Assembly: GCF_037892605.1 (NCBI RefSeq)
Contig: NZ_JBBKTU010000001.1
Coordinates: forward strand, 248,001-312,000
Length of the DNA stretch: 64,000 nt
Direction: 5' to 3'
Source: Lacibacter sp. H407
GTDB taxonomy: Bacteria > Bacteroidota > Bacteroidia > Chitinophagales > Chitinophagaceae
The notes under the pieces were generated by a model, which was not told where the DNA came from, did not search any database, and saw only the letters and a list, made by a program, of their open reading frames with translations. Positions 18,961 to 28,268 of this stretch are shown here, piece by piece (the stretch's first letter is position 1; each line of letters starts with the position of its first letter). The position numbers were made by a program, and so were the translations under genes.

Positions 18961-19007
18961 GTTTCCAGTTGCTTGATAAATGTTACCGGTTACTGGAAAC
19001 CGGTAAC
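18961..19007. promoter_or_regulatory. Overlapping alternative hairpins in the murD leader
   Basis: GTTTCCAGT (18961-18969) can pair with ACTGGAAAC (18992-19000), while GTTACCGGT (18982-18990) can pair with ACCGGTAAC (18999-19007). The two stems share bases 18999-19000 and interleave, so full forms of both cannot exist at the same time. The structure ends about 5 nt before the murD start on the minus strand. It could be an attenuator-like switch or a decayed mobile palindrome; the sequence alone does not decide. Confidence 0.4.
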
Positions 19008-19185
19008 GTTTTCTTTTTTGGTTTTTCTACTTTTTCTATTTCTCACAGAGAAATAAAAAAGGCTCTTCACAAGTATGGGTTAGTACAGGATCTCAGAGGT
19101 GCTACATAGATGGTTTGTCATTTAGTCTTACATAGGATTGGTTGGGTAAGGATTGAAAACCAGGGGTGGTTTTTCAATAACCTCT

Positions 19186-20463
19186 TTAGCGAATTTTGAG
19201 TGTTACGATCGCCATCACCACACAAAGGATCGTAACGATCCAGAAGCGGGTAACGATCTTACTCTCATGAAATCCTTTCTTTTGATAGTGATGATGCAGC
19301 GGACTCATTAAAAAGATCCTTCTGCCTTCACCATACTTTTTCTTTGTGTATTTAAAGTAGCCGACCTGCAGCACCACACTCAGGTTTTCCACTAAAAACA
19401 CGCCACAGAAAATGGGTATCAACAATTCCTTTCTTACTAAAAATGCAAGTGATGCAATAATTCCTCCCAGCATTAAACTTCCTGTATCGCCCATGAACAC
19501 TTGCGCCGGATAAGAATTGTACCAGAGGAAACCGATACATGCGCCTACCATTGCCGCAATGAAAATGGATAACTCACCAATGCCGGGTATATATAATATG
19601 TTGAGATAATCTGCTAAGCGAACGTTACCACTTGCATACGCAAATATGCCCAACCCTATACCGATCACTGCTGATACACCTGTTGCCAACCCATCGATAC
19701 CATCGGTAATATTTGCACCGTTTGATACTGCTGTTACAATAAACACAACGATCATTACATACAGTACCCAGGTGGCTCCACGGATCGCTTTCGGCAATAG
19801 TTTTGAATAATTAAATTCATGCCCTTTTACAAATGGAATTGTGGTAATAGGTCCATCTGCTTTGATCATTGTTTTTTCAACACCATCCATTTTCACAATT
19901 TTCACATTTGCATCTGCCGGCAATTCAGTTCCCACAAACTCACGGTAAGCACTAACCGAATCGTTAAACATCAATGTAGTTGCAACGGCAACACCCAATA
20001 CAACCTGCCCAAGAATTTTAAACCAACCTGCCAATCCATCTTTATCGCCTTTCTTATAATTTACTCCCTGCTGTTGTGCCATGCGCTTGGCACGGAGCTT
20101 TAAATAATCATCAATAAAACCGATCATGCCCATCCAGATGGTTGCAAACAACATCAGCAGGATATACACTTTGCTTACATCGGCTAACAATAATGTAGGA
20201 ACTACAATGGCAACAATGATGATGAGTCCACCCATGGTTGGTGTTCCTTTCTTTTGTTGCTCTCCTGCCAAACCAAGATCACGAACTGTTTCGCCTACTT
20301 GTCGCTTACGCAGATAGTTGATCAACTTTTTACCGAATACGGCTGAGATCACCAACGACAGTACCATTGCCAGCATCACCCTGCTTGTGATGAACTGAAA
20401 CAGATTGTCGCCAGGGAATTGAATCCCAATGCTGTTCAACCAATCGATCAAGTTTTTTAACAT
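19186..20463 (-). CDS. mraY: Phospho-MurNAc-pentapeptide translocase MraY
   Basis: MraY attaches phospho-MurNAc-pentapeptide to undecaprenyl phosphate, making lipid I at the inner membrane. Conserved motifs are present: the Asp pair [33 protein letters not shown] and [10 protein letters not shown]. At 425 residues it is longer than the E. coli enzyme (360). The extra length is mainly an extracytoplasmic segment of about 60 residues after the fifth helix (about 165-225), which I recall as common in Bacteroidota. Confidence 0.98.
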   Translation of the reverse strand: MLKNLIDWLNSIGIQFPGDNLFQFITSRVMLAMVLSLVISAVFGKKLINYLRKRQVGETVRDLGLAGEQQKKGTPTMGGLIIIVAIVVPTLLLADVSKVYILLMLFATIWMGMIGFIDDYLKLRAKRMAQQQGVNYKKGDKDGLAGWFKILGQVVLGVAVATTLMFNDSVSAYREFVGTELPADANVKIVKMDGVEKTMIKADGPITTIPFVKGHEFNYSKLLPKAIRGATWVLYVMIVVFIVTAVSNGANITDGIDGLATGVSAVIGIGLGIFAYASGNVRLADYLNILYIPGIGELSIFIAAMVGACIGFLWYNSYPAQVFMGDTGSLMLGGIIASLAFLVRKELLIPIFCGVFLVENLSVVLQVGYFKYTKKKYGEGRRIFLMSPLHHHYQKKGFHESKIVTRFWIVTILCVVMAIVTLKIR

Positions 20464-20526
20464 ACGTTTTCTATTTGTTGTGAATGGTCAGTGGCGAATA
20501 GTTACTCATCACTGATTACTCATCAC

Positions 20527-21996
20527 TCATCTCTCTAATAATTCAAACATTTCTTCCAATACTTTCTTATCATCAAAAGAGTATTTCACTCCTTTTATAT
20601 CCTGATATTTTTCATGACCCTTACCTGCAATCAAAATAATATCCTCATGCTTCGCAATGCTTACTGCGGTTTTGATGGCTTCTTTACGATCAGCAATAGA
20701 AATAAATTTTCTCCTTGCAGCAGAGCTTAATCCGAACTCCATGTCAGCCAAAATTTCCAATGGATCTTCACTGCGTGGATTATCACTTGTAAAAATTACC
20801 CGGTCACTTAATTCACATGCCACTTCACCCATTACCGGGCGTTTGGTTTTATCTCTGTCGCCACCACAACCAACTACGGTGATAATCTGCTCATGGCCTC
20901 TTCTTAATTTCTTAATAGTTGCCAATACATTTTCCAATGCATCGGGTGTATGTGCATAGTCAACAATACCAAGAATTAGATCATTGGGTGAAATGATATA
21001 ATCAAAGCGACCCTCTGCTCCTGTTACACTGCTCAATACCTGCAACACTTTATGTTTGTCTTCTCCTAACGAAACTGCCGCACCAAAAACGGCCAACAGA
21101 TTATATGCATTGAACTCACCAATCAACCGAAAATGCACTTCATCATTATTGACCATCATCTGCAAACCGGTGAGACTGTTCTCCAATATCTTTCCTTTGT
21201 AATCAGCAATATTCTTCAACCCATAATATTGCTTCTTTGCTTTGCAGTTTTGCAACATCACTTCACCACGCTTATCATCTTTGTTGCTGATAGCAAATGC
21301 ATCGGCTGTTAATCCATCAAAAAAACGTTTCTTCACTTTGATGTATTCATCAAAGGTTTTGTGATAATCAAGATGATCGTGTGTGATATTGCTGAACAAT
21401 GCACCGGTAAAATGAATACCTGTAATGCGATGCTGATGAATGGCATGACTGCTGCATTCCATAAATACATAAGTGCAACCGGCATCATACATTTCTTTGA
21501 GCAAACGATTCAAATTGATCACATCCGGTGTTGTATGTGTTGATGGAACTACTTTATCGCCGATATGATATTCTACAGTTGAAACCAATCCGCACCGGTA
21601 ACCCAATCCGCTGAATACTTTGAACAGCAATGTTGCGATCGTTGTTTTTCCGTTGGTGCCGGTAACACCCACCACTTTCATTTGCTCCGTTACATTTCCA
21701 AAGAACTGGTTCGCCATAAAACCTGCTGCCTCTGCACTGTTCGCTACCTGTATATAAGTAACATTCTCATTCAACTGCTGCGGCAATTCTTCGCAGATCA
21801 CTGCAACAGCGCCTTGCTCAATTGCATTTGAGATAAATGCATGCCCGTCAACAGCTACTCCCTTGATGGCAATAAAACAAGTGCCCGGCTTCACAAAACG
21901 TGAATCGATCTGCAGATCACTTACTTCCAGAGCAGTTGATCCGTGAACGCTGCGTAGATGCACTTTGTACAATATGTCTTTCAATACTGCCATCAA
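20527..21996 (-). CDS. murE: UDP-MurNAc-tripeptide synthetase MurE, meso-DAP type
   Basis: MurE adds the third residue of the stem peptide. It has 489 residues. The ATP motif is GVTGTNGKTTIATLL. The substrate-specificity motif reads DNPRSEDP, and the DNPR form is the signature of meso-diaminopimelate ligases, so the peptidoglycan is probably DAP type. The start overlaps the ftsI stop by 4 nt. The intergenic gap to mraY carries repeated 'actcatcac' words but nothing clearly functional. Confidence 0.97.
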   Translation of the reverse strand: MMAVLKDILYKVHLRSVHGSTALEVSDLQIDSRFVKPGTCFIAIKGVAVDGHAFISNAIEQGAVAVICEELPQQLNENVTYIQVANSAEAAGFMANQFFGNVTEQMKVVGVTGTNGKTTIATLLFKVFSGLGYRCGLVSTVEYHIGDKVVPSTHTTPDVINLNRLLKEMYDAGCTYVFMECSSHAIHQHRITGIHFTGALFSNITHDHLDYHKTFDEYIKVKKRFFDGLTADAFAISNKDDKRGEVMLQNCKAKKQYYGLKNIADYKGKILENSLTGLQMMVNNDEVHFRLIGEFNAYNLLAVFGAAVSLGEDKHKVLQVLSSVTGAEGRFDYIISPNDLILGIVDYAHTPDALENVLATIKKLRRGHEQIITVVGCGGDRDKTKRPVMGEVACELSDRVIFTSDNPRSEDPLEILADMEFGLSSAARRKFISIADRKEAIKTAVSIAKHEDIILIAGKGHEKYQDIKGVKYSFDDKKVLEEMFELLER

Positions 21997-24101
21997 TTGA
22001 GATATAATGTTATTTCCTGTCCCTTTGCTACCGGCGCACCGGCAGCGATGGACTGATCATTAATTTTTCCTTTTCCTGTTACCTGCACTTTCATACCGGC
22101 TGTTTCCAATACATACAGTGCATCTTTCAATCCCATACCTTTTACATTCGGCATCACTTTCCCATTGGTTGCATAGGTTTGTGATTGAACGGTATTATTT
22201 TTCAAGAACGATATCCGCCAGTTACCCACTAACTGATCCGTATAACTGAAACCAAACTGTTTTGAGATCTGTTGCACTTCCTGTTTCATTCCACTGAAAC
22301 TGTACAGCATTGAATCCGCAAACGGTTTTGCCATTGTGTATGGCTGTTGTTCCTGACTGTATTTATATAAGTGATCTGCAATTTCTCTGAACACCGGCCC
22401 TGCTACTGAACCACCATAATAGTTGGCGGCATGTGGCTTGTTCTTTACCACAACTATGATGGAATATTTCGGCGCTTCGCTTGGGAAGTAACCGGCAAAC
22501 GCTGATTGATATACACCATCTCTGTATTTATAAGTACCATCATTTACTTTCGCTGTTCCTGTTTTACCCGATGCTCTGTACGGCGCTGTTTCAAATTGTT
22601 TACGTGCTGTACCTTCTGTACACACAGCAGCTAAACATTCCTGTAATTGTTTGATGGTTGATTCGCTTGCAATTTCTTCGTTCAATACCACCGGTTCATT
22701 TTTGCGGATCACTGTTCCGAAATTTCTGATCTCATTCAGCAAATAGGGCTTCATCATCTTCCCATTATTCGCCACAGCATTGTACACCATTAATAATTGT
22801 AAAGGCGATACCATCAACTCATAACCAAAACCCCACGAAGCCAATGTTTGCGGATGCCATTGTTTTGGTTTTACCTTATTCGGATTTCTGATCAACGGAT
22901 TAAATTCTTCGTTCAACTCAATTCCTGTTTTGGTGGTGAGATGAAGATTGGTGAAATGCTTGTAGTATTTTTTTGGATCAGCTGTGTAATACTGATAGGC
23001 CAGTTTACTCATTGCCACATTCGAGCTTTGTGTAAAGGCTGTTTTAATAGTTGTTACTTCAGGACCATGATGATCATCCACAATATTTCGGCCGTTCAAA
23101 TTCCATCGACCACCGTGAATGGTGATGTTATCATTGATGGTTACATGCTTATCTTCCAACGCAGCCAGTAAGGTTACCAGCTTAATGGTTGAACCCGGTT
23201 CTGCTGTACGCAATGCATAATTGTCGGTTTCGAAATAAGTTCCGTCTTTTGTGCGACCAAGGTTTGCAATGGCCTTGATCTTTCCGGTTGCCACTTCCAT
23301 TACAATGCAGGTACCTTCCAAAGCTTCGTTCGTAGTCATGGTGCGCATCAATGCACGTTCGGTTATATCCTGAATATTTACATCGATCGTAGTGTACACA
23401 TCATCTCCATTTTCCGGTTCTACTTCGTATCCTTCAACCGGCATCAATACGCCACCTGACACATAGCGAACCAAACGCTTGCCGGTAGTACCACGTAAAA
23501 CACTGTCGAACGAACGCTCAAGCCCAACGAGTTTTGAATTTTCTCTGTACAATCCAATTGTTCTGAAACCCAACTCACCAAACGGATTCAACCGTTTGGT
23601 TTTTACCTCTGCAATAAAACCACTTTTGTTTTTACCAAGACGTACCAATGGAAACTCACGTAACTGTTTGTACTCTTCAAACGATACTTTCTTCTTCAAA
23701 GAATAATAGCGTGACTTTGATTTATACGCCTGCTTCAATTCCTTTTTATAGGTAGCGGCAGTTTTATCTTTAAATAAACCAGCCAATTCAATTGACAAAG
23801 AGTCGATGTTCTCATTAAATCGTAATCCGTTCTTGTAACGTAATCCTTCAGCAGCAAAATCAATGTAAACATCAAACTGTGGTAACGATGTACTGAGCAT
23901 ACTTCCGTCTTCACTGTAAATAGTACCACGCTCAGCCGCCAGATCAAGAATGCGGGTGTGCATACTATCACCCATACTTTTCCAATAGCTCCCTTCAATA
24001 CTTTGGGTATAAAATGCCTTACCGAGTATGAGTATACCCAGCAGCATCAACCCCAGGAAACCCAGGTACACTCTCCATAATATGTCGTTCTTTACTTCCA
24101 T
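21993..24101 (-). CDS. ftsI: Septal transpeptidase FtsI (PBP3) with PASTA domain
   Basis: FtsI cross-links septal peptidoglycan. One N-terminal membrane helix (about 11-30) is followed by the pedestal domain and the transpeptidase domain. The active-site motifs are AEPGSTIKLVTLLAAL (SxxK), TQSSNVAMSKLA (SxN) and ASGKTGTAKV (KTG). The C-terminus has a single PASTA domain beginning MPNVKGMGLKDALYVL. It has 702 residues. It shares one base with the end of ftsL and overlaps murE, so this part of the operon is tightly coupled. Confidence 0.97.
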   Translation of the reverse strand: MEVKNDILWRVYLGFLGLMLLGILILGKAFYTQSIEGSYWKSMGDSMHTRILDLAAERGTIYSEDGSMLSTSLPQFDVYIDFAAEGLRYKNGLRFNENIDSLSIELAGLFKDKTAATYKKELKQAYKSKSRYYSLKKKVSFEEYKQLREFPLVRLGKNKSGFIAEVKTKRLNPFGELGFRTIGLYRENSKLVGLERSFDSVLRGTTGKRLVRYVSGGVLMPVEGYEVEPENGDDVYTTIDVNIQDITERALMRTMTTNEALEGTCIVMEVATGKIKAIANLGRTKDGTYFETDNYALRTAEPGSTIKLVTLLAALEDKHVTINDNITIHGGRWNLNGRNIVDDHHGPEVTTIKTAFTQSSNVAMSKLAYQYYTADPKKYYKHFTNLHLTTKTGIELNEEFNPLIRNPNKVKPKQWHPQTLASWGFGYELMVSPLQLLMVYNAVANNGKMMKPYLLNEIRNFGTVIRKNEPVVLNEEIASESTIKQLQECLAAVCTEGTARKQFETAPYRASGKTGTAKVNDGTYKYRDGVYQSAFAGYFPSEAPKYSIIVVVKNKPHAANYYGGSVAGPVFREIADHLYKYSQEQQPYTMAKPFADSMLYSFSGMKQEVQQISKQFGFSYTDQLVGNWRISFLKNNTVQSQTYATNGKVMPNVKGMGLKDALYVLETAGMKVQVTGKGKINDQSIAAGAPVAKGQEITLYLN

Positions 24102-24427
24102 TAATTTCCTTTCAGCTTGGTGCTGTCAGTTAGTTTGATGGGTTGTTGAATATTTTCTTTTAAACCAATTGGCTCTACTGCTTTTGCCACTTCACTCAGG
24201 CGGTTCTGAAACATCAGTTTCCCGTTGAGCGTTTTGTATTCATACTCCTGCTCCTTTAGTTCTTTGGTTGTACGATTGATGTTGCGGATGGTATTGTCGG
24301 CGTAATGGCCATTGGCGATGTAGATGATCGCCAGCACAGAGAGAAAGAGGAAGTATGGAACGTTGCGTACGATCCACTGGTAATTGAACCACTTTTTTAA
24401 ATCAATCTTCGGCTCTTTTACTGCCAT
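24101..24427 (-). CDS. ftsL: FtsL-like small division protein
   Basis: The product is a 108-residue bitopic protein with a cytoplasmic N-terminus, one membrane helix (about 20-40, VPYFLFLSVLAIIYIANG) and a coiled-coil-prone extracytoplasmic part (TTKELKEQEYEYKTLNGKLM). The size, topology and position between rsmH and ftsI are those of FtsL, which bridges FtsQ and the FtsW/FtsI pair. Sequence conservation in this family is low, so the call rests mostly on context. Confidence 0.85.
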   Translation of the reverse strand: MAVKEPKIDLKKWFNYQWIVRNVPYFLFLSVLAIIYIANGHYADNTIRNINRTTKELKEQEYEYKTLNGKLMFQNRLSEVAKAVEPIGLKENIQQPIKLTDSTKLKGN

Positions 24428-24481
24428 TGGTTTGTTTGTAATTTCCGTTTGTAATGCTGTTCGTTTGTTTTACAATGGGTT

Positions 24482-25438
24482 TTAAATTTTTTCGGCTACA
24501 CGTAACCGTGCGCTTCTTGATCTTGGATTTTTTTTCTGTTCTTCAGGTGTTGCTTCAACAGGTTTTTTACTGATAATATGAAATACCTTTTCTTTTTCTT
24601 CCCGATCGAATGGGTTATACGCCTCCTCTTCAAAACTTCCTTTTTTAAAAAAGTTTTTTACCAATCTGTCTTCCAGCGAATGAAAGGAAATGATCGCCAC
24701 CCGTGCGTGGGGTTTCAATACTCCCGGCAATTGCTGTAACAATTCTTTCAACACATTCAGTTCCTGGTTCACTTCAATACGCAAGGCCTGGAATACCTGG
24801 GCAAAGTATTTATTGGGATTCCCTTTCACGACTGATTGCAATGCCTGTTTCAACTGTTCAATGGTTTGAAACGGATTGGTAGTGCGTTGCTGAACGATGG
24901 TAGCGGCCAATGTTTTGGAATTGGTTACTTCACCATACAACTCGAACAGTTTATGCAACTGTTGTTGCGAATAAGTTTGCAGAATGATAGCGGCTGTTAA
25001 TGGCTGCATGGGATCCATGCGCATATCCAACGGGCCATCAAACCTGGTAGAGAAACCTCTTGCACCTTCATCGAACTGGTGACTGGACACGCCCAGATCG
25101 GCCAGCACGCCATCCACTTTTTCAAAACGGTTGAGTTTTAAAAAACGGCTGATGTGTTTGAAGTTGTGCGGCACAAAAACAATGCGTTCATCGTCGGGCA
25201 GATTTCGTTTGGCGTCGGGGTCCTGGTCAAATGCAACCAGTCGGCCCTCCGGCCCCAATCGTTTTAAAATCTCCCGGCTATGCCCGCCACCACCAAATGT
25301 GCAATCAACATAAACGCCACTTGGCTCAATGTTCAATGCATCCACTGCTTCCGTGAGCATTACCGGAATGTGATATACATCCGCTTGCTCACCGTTCGCT
25401 CCATCTTCCGCAGGCAGTATCGTTTTCTTTTTTGCCAT
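24482..25438 (-). CDS. rsmH: 16S rRNA m4C1402 methyltransferase RsmH (MraW)
   Basis: RsmH methylates N4 of C1402 in 16S rRNA using SAM. It has 318 residues from the ATG at 25438. The SAM-binding motif DCTFGGGGHSREIL lies in the first 60 residues. Further conserved parts are DLGVSSHQFDEGARGFS, RMDPMQPLTA and VAIISFHSLEDRLVK. It starts 6 nt after the mraZ stop, in the standard mraZ-rsmH pair. Confidence 0.98.
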   Translation of the reverse strand: MAKKKTILPAEDGANGEQADVYHIPVMLTEAVDALNIEPSGVYVDCTFGGGGHSREILKRLGPEGRLVAFDQDPDAKRNLPDDERIVFVPHNFKHISRFLKLNRFEKVDGVLADLGVSSHQFDEGARGFSTRFDGPLDMRMDPMQPLTAAIILQTYSQQQLHKLFELYGEVTNSKTLAATIVQQRTTNPFQTIEQLKQALQSVVKGNPNKYFAQVFQALRIEVNQELNVLKELLQQLPGVLKPHARVAIISFHSLEDRLVKNFFKKGSFEEEAYNPFDREEKEKVFHIISKKPVEATPEEQKKNPRSRSARLRVAEKI

Positions 25439-25444
25439 GCACAA

Positions 25445-25900
25445 TTACTGCAATGGTTTCGCCATTACCTCATTCGCCAGACTACTGAAATCGTCGGCTG
25501 AAAGGGTGTCAAAGAACTGTTTGTACTTATTACTATCCCAAATTTCAATTTTGTCGCCCTTGGCGAATAACACCATGTCTTTCCCCAGCCCGGCATACTC
25601 TTTCAACTGTTGCGGTACCAACAATCGACCTGCAGAATCAAGCTCCACTACGGTTGCACCGTTCAAAAAGTAGCGTTGGAATTGGCGTACCTTCGGATCA
25701 AAATCATTCAACTGACTGATGCGGGCAAATATGGGTTCCCACTGTTTCATATGGTATAAACTGAGACATGCGTCCAGACCACGGCTCACCACAAACTGGG
25801 TGTTCCAATCTTCCGGCAACTGCTTTTTAAAGCCAGCCGGGAGCAGGAATCGACCTTTTGCGTCGAGCGTAACCTCATATTCTCCCAGAAAACCAATCAT
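25445..25900 (-). CDS. mraZ: Transcriptional regulator MraZ
   Basis: MraZ is the DNA-binding repressor that, in other bacteria, binds repeats upstream of its own gene and controls the dcw operon. It has 151 residues with two AbrB-like halves, each with the DxKGR-type motif: TLDAKGRFLLPAGFKKQL near 11-28 and ELDSAGRLLVPQQLKEY in the second half. It is the first gene of the dcw cluster. A phased GTG array directly upstream is a candidate binding site. Confidence 0.97.
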   Translation of the reverse strand: MIGFLGEYEVTLDAKGRFLLPAGFKKQLPEDWNTQFVVSRGLDACLSLYHMKQWEPIFARISQLNDFDPKVRQFQRYFLNGATVVELDSAGRLLVPQQLKEYAGLGKDMVLFAKGDKIEIWDSNKYKQFFDTLSADDFSSLANEVMAKPLQ

Positions 25901-26211
25901 TTAGAATGAATTAATTCGTTTTAAACACAATTACACACAAAATAACACTTTTTCCCACTTTCAACACAAATGGTAGAAGTTTTATTTTTTCCACACGACC
26001 CAAAGCCAATGCAGGCAAGCATTACAGCGCCGTTTTGGTGATTTTTTTGTGAAGTGGGTGTGAATAGAACTGTATTACCTGTGGAAAACCGACGGGTGGG
26101 TGTGAATTAAGGAGATAACTCAGCAGTATAGTATGTTATTTCATTGACGAAGGGTATGTAACCTTGCAATGGTGAGGGTTGAAGTTGGCAACAACAATAA
26201 TGAGGAAATAA
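25901..26211. other. dcw promoter region
   Basis: This 311-bp gap lies between mraZ and the secreted-protein gene. Read on the minus strand, it contains the phased GTG array next to mraZ. Further upstream are two 12-bp direct repeats GTGGGTGTGAAT (26054-26065 and 26096-26107, 42 bp apart) and two inverted DnaA-box-like words TTTTCCACA (25987-25995 and, reversed, 26080-26088). No ORF is convincing. Confidence 0.6.
25919..25967 (-). promoter_or_regulatory. Candidate MraZ operator: 10-bp-phased GTG repeats
   Basis: On the minus strand, GTG triplets occur at 25967-25965, 25958-25956, 25948-25946, 25938-25936 and 25928-25926, so four are spaced exactly 10 bp apart. The best unit reads GTGGGAAAAA, followed by GTGTTATTTT, GTGTGTAATT and GTGTTTAAAA. 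Known MraZ sites are direct TGGG-type repeats with 10-bp periodicity in front of mraZ. Position and phasing match; only one unit has the full GTGGGA. Confidence 0.65.
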
Positions 26212-26721
26212 TTATCGGCCTACCGTATAGATATAATTCAACTGCTTTGAAACGATTAATGTTTTGAGGTCGGCATTCTTTTCAAAAAATGCACCCGTAG
26301 GGACATTAGTGATTGTATAAAACTCGGGATCAATAACATGTCTATCAATTTCCCTTGTCCTGCCAAACAGTAACGGTTGAATAAAGTAGGTACCAGTTTG
26401 AGAACTACTAAGCTTTTGCAAAACAATATTTTCGAAAAAAGATGTACCGTATAAGCGTTCGGGTTTATTTAATGAACTATCTAGAATACCACTCTGAGAC
26501 ACGAGGAAAGTATGTATGAGAGGCTGAGTATTCTGCCTGACTTGAAAAACTAAAAAAACTTCGATAAATCGGGTAGAATCTTGATCAAAATCGGTGATTG
26601 TTTTAAAAACAACTTTTTCAACCTCTTGCTTCCAGATCGTGTATTCTAAATCTTTTTTTTGCGTTACTCCATTCTTGTGAAACAGCAGAAACAAGAAAAT
26701 AAAGTAGGTGAGTTGCTTCAT
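26212..26721 (-). CDS. Small secreted protein of unknown function
   Basis: The product has 169 residues with a hydrophobic N-terminus (about 3-15, LTYFIFLFLLFH), probably a signal peptide. The remainder has no motif I recognise. Composition is AT-rich compared with neighbours. It follows the histidine kinase gene on the same strand with a 49-nt gap and precedes the dcw promoter region. No function is proposed. Confidence 0.55.
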   Translation of the reverse strand: MKQLTYFIFLFLLFHKNGVTQKKDLEYTIWKQEVEKVVFKTITDFDQDSTRFIEVFLVFQVRQNTQPLIHTFLVSQSGILDSSLNKPERLYGTSFFENIVLQKLSSSQTGTYFIQPLLFGRTREIDRHVIDPEFYTITNVPTGAFFEKNADLKTLIVSKQLNYIYTVGR

Positions 26722-26770
26722 AGTTAATCTTGCATTAATGAACAGTATAAAAATAGAAATCCGCTTAGTC

Positions 26771-28099
26771 CTATTTCTTCAACGGCAGATCAACCGTAAA
26801 TGTGCTGCCTTTGCCTAACACACTATCTACTTTTACTTTGCCGCCATGGGCTTCCACCATTGTTTTTACATAACTCAAACCAAGACCAAAGCCTTTTACA
26901 TTGTGTACATTTCCGGTGTGGGCACGATAAAACTTTTCAAACACACGGGCCAGTGTTTCTTTATTCATACCAATACCATGATCTTCCACCGTAATACGAA
27001 TGGACTTGCCGATATTTTTTGTAGAAATATTTAATTGAAACGAATCATCTTTTGAATACTTCAATGCATTGTCAACAAGGTTGTTGATGAGATTGGTTAG
27101 ATGCACTTCATCTGCATCCATCAAATCATTACTTGCATTCAACTGCACATCTACTTTTCCCTGCTTTTCTTCAATTTGTAATTGCAAGTTGTTCAATACA
27201 TTTTTGATGATCTGGTGCACATGCAATTCACGCAAACTCAACTGCACTTCCTGCCGCTCCATTTGTGCTGCCTGCAGAATGGATTCCACATGCTTGTTCA
27301 TGCGTTTGTTTTCATCTTTGATCATGTTGGTAAAGTAGCTCATCTTCTCGGGGTTGCTGAGTACTTTCTCATTCTTGAGCGCATCTACTGCCAGCGAAAT
27401 AGTAGCCAGTGGCGTTTTCAATTCATGCGTCATGTTATTGATGAAATCATTTTTCATGTCGCCCAGTTTTTTCTGTCGCAACAATGTTCTTACAGTAAGA
27501 AAAAACGCAGTGACGATGATCAATGTAAACAAAACAGAACCGGCGATCATCCAACCGAGCGATTGGATCACATAACTTTTTACATCGGGCACCACAATTA
27601 CAAAGACTTCATCGGGCGCAAGACTTTCCAATATGCTGCCACTGCTGGCTACCAACGGATACCATGCTTTTAAATTATGCACAGTATCAGCCGCCATTTC
27701 CATAAAGCGAGGCGATTTCAATTCATAATGACCAAACACATTATCGCTTGCTACTGCAAACTCAAACTCCGTGTCTTTTAAATTCTGCCGCAGAAATGCT
27801 TTTTGCAGTTTCTCTTTTATTTCAAAAATGGTGAACCGGTTGGTAACTGAAAATTGTTTGTAAATATCATAGCCGTCGCCCGGAAATTTCATGCCCGGCA
27901 TGCGGCCAAGGTTATTGAACGCATCGCTTCGCTGCATCACCAATTCTTCGCCCACACCCTGAATAACTGCTGATAATTTTTCCTTCAACTGCTCTTCCCG
28001 CAACAATGCCAGATTGCGTAGCCAGGATACCTGCACGTAGATAATACCCAACAACGACAATGTGATCAATGCAATGATGACCGGGAAAATCTTTTTCAT
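26771..28099 (-). CDS. Sensor histidine kinase
   Basis: This is a membrane-bound two-component sensor of 442 residues. Two membrane helices (about 5-25 and 181-205) enclose a periplasmic sensor region of roughly 155 residues with no recognised domain. The HisKA H-box is NNMTHELKTPLATISLA with the phospho-acceptor His at about 225. The ATPase domain has the N-box LVDNALKY, the G1 motif VEDHGIGM and the G2 motif GFGLGLSYVK. There is no response regulator next to it, so its partner must be elsewhere. The signal is not deducible. Confidence 0.93.
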   Translation of the reverse strand: MKKIFPVIIALITLSLLGIIYVQVSWLRNLALLREEQLKEKLSAVIQGVGEELVMQRSDAFNNLGRMPGMKFPGDGYDIYKQFSVTNRFTIFEIKEKLQKAFLRQNLKDTEFEFAVASDNVFGHYELKSPRFMEMAADTVHNLKAWYPLVASSGSILESLAPDEVFVIVVPDVKSYVIQSLGWMIAGSVLFTLIIVTAFFLTVRTLLRQKKLGDMKNDFINNMTHELKTPLATISLAVDALKNEKVLSNPEKMSYFTNMIKDENKRMNKHVESILQAAQMERQEVQLSLRELHVHQIIKNVLNNLQLQIEEKQGKVDVQLNASNDLMDADEVHLTNLINNLVDNALKYSKDDSFQLNISTKNIGKSIRITVEDHGIGMNKETLARVFEKFYRAHTGNVHNVKGFGLGLSYVKTMVEAHGGKVKVDSVLGKGSTFTVDLPLKK

Positions 28100-28268
28100 G
28101 CCTACTGTTTACAATTGAGTTGGTTAAGGAACCTGCAATGTCTGCAAAAATACCCGTGAAAGTAACAGGAAATAACTGTTTTAAAAAGACCTGCTCTTTT
28201 TAACGTGGTTTTGACAGAAGCCTGCTAAAAAACATGAAAAATTGAAATTTCCGATGTAAATTAATTCT

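Noticed and set aside
25987-26088. Replication origin
   Set aside because: Only two imperfect DnaA-box-like words are present, with no cluster, no dnaA or dnaN nearby and no clear unwinding element.
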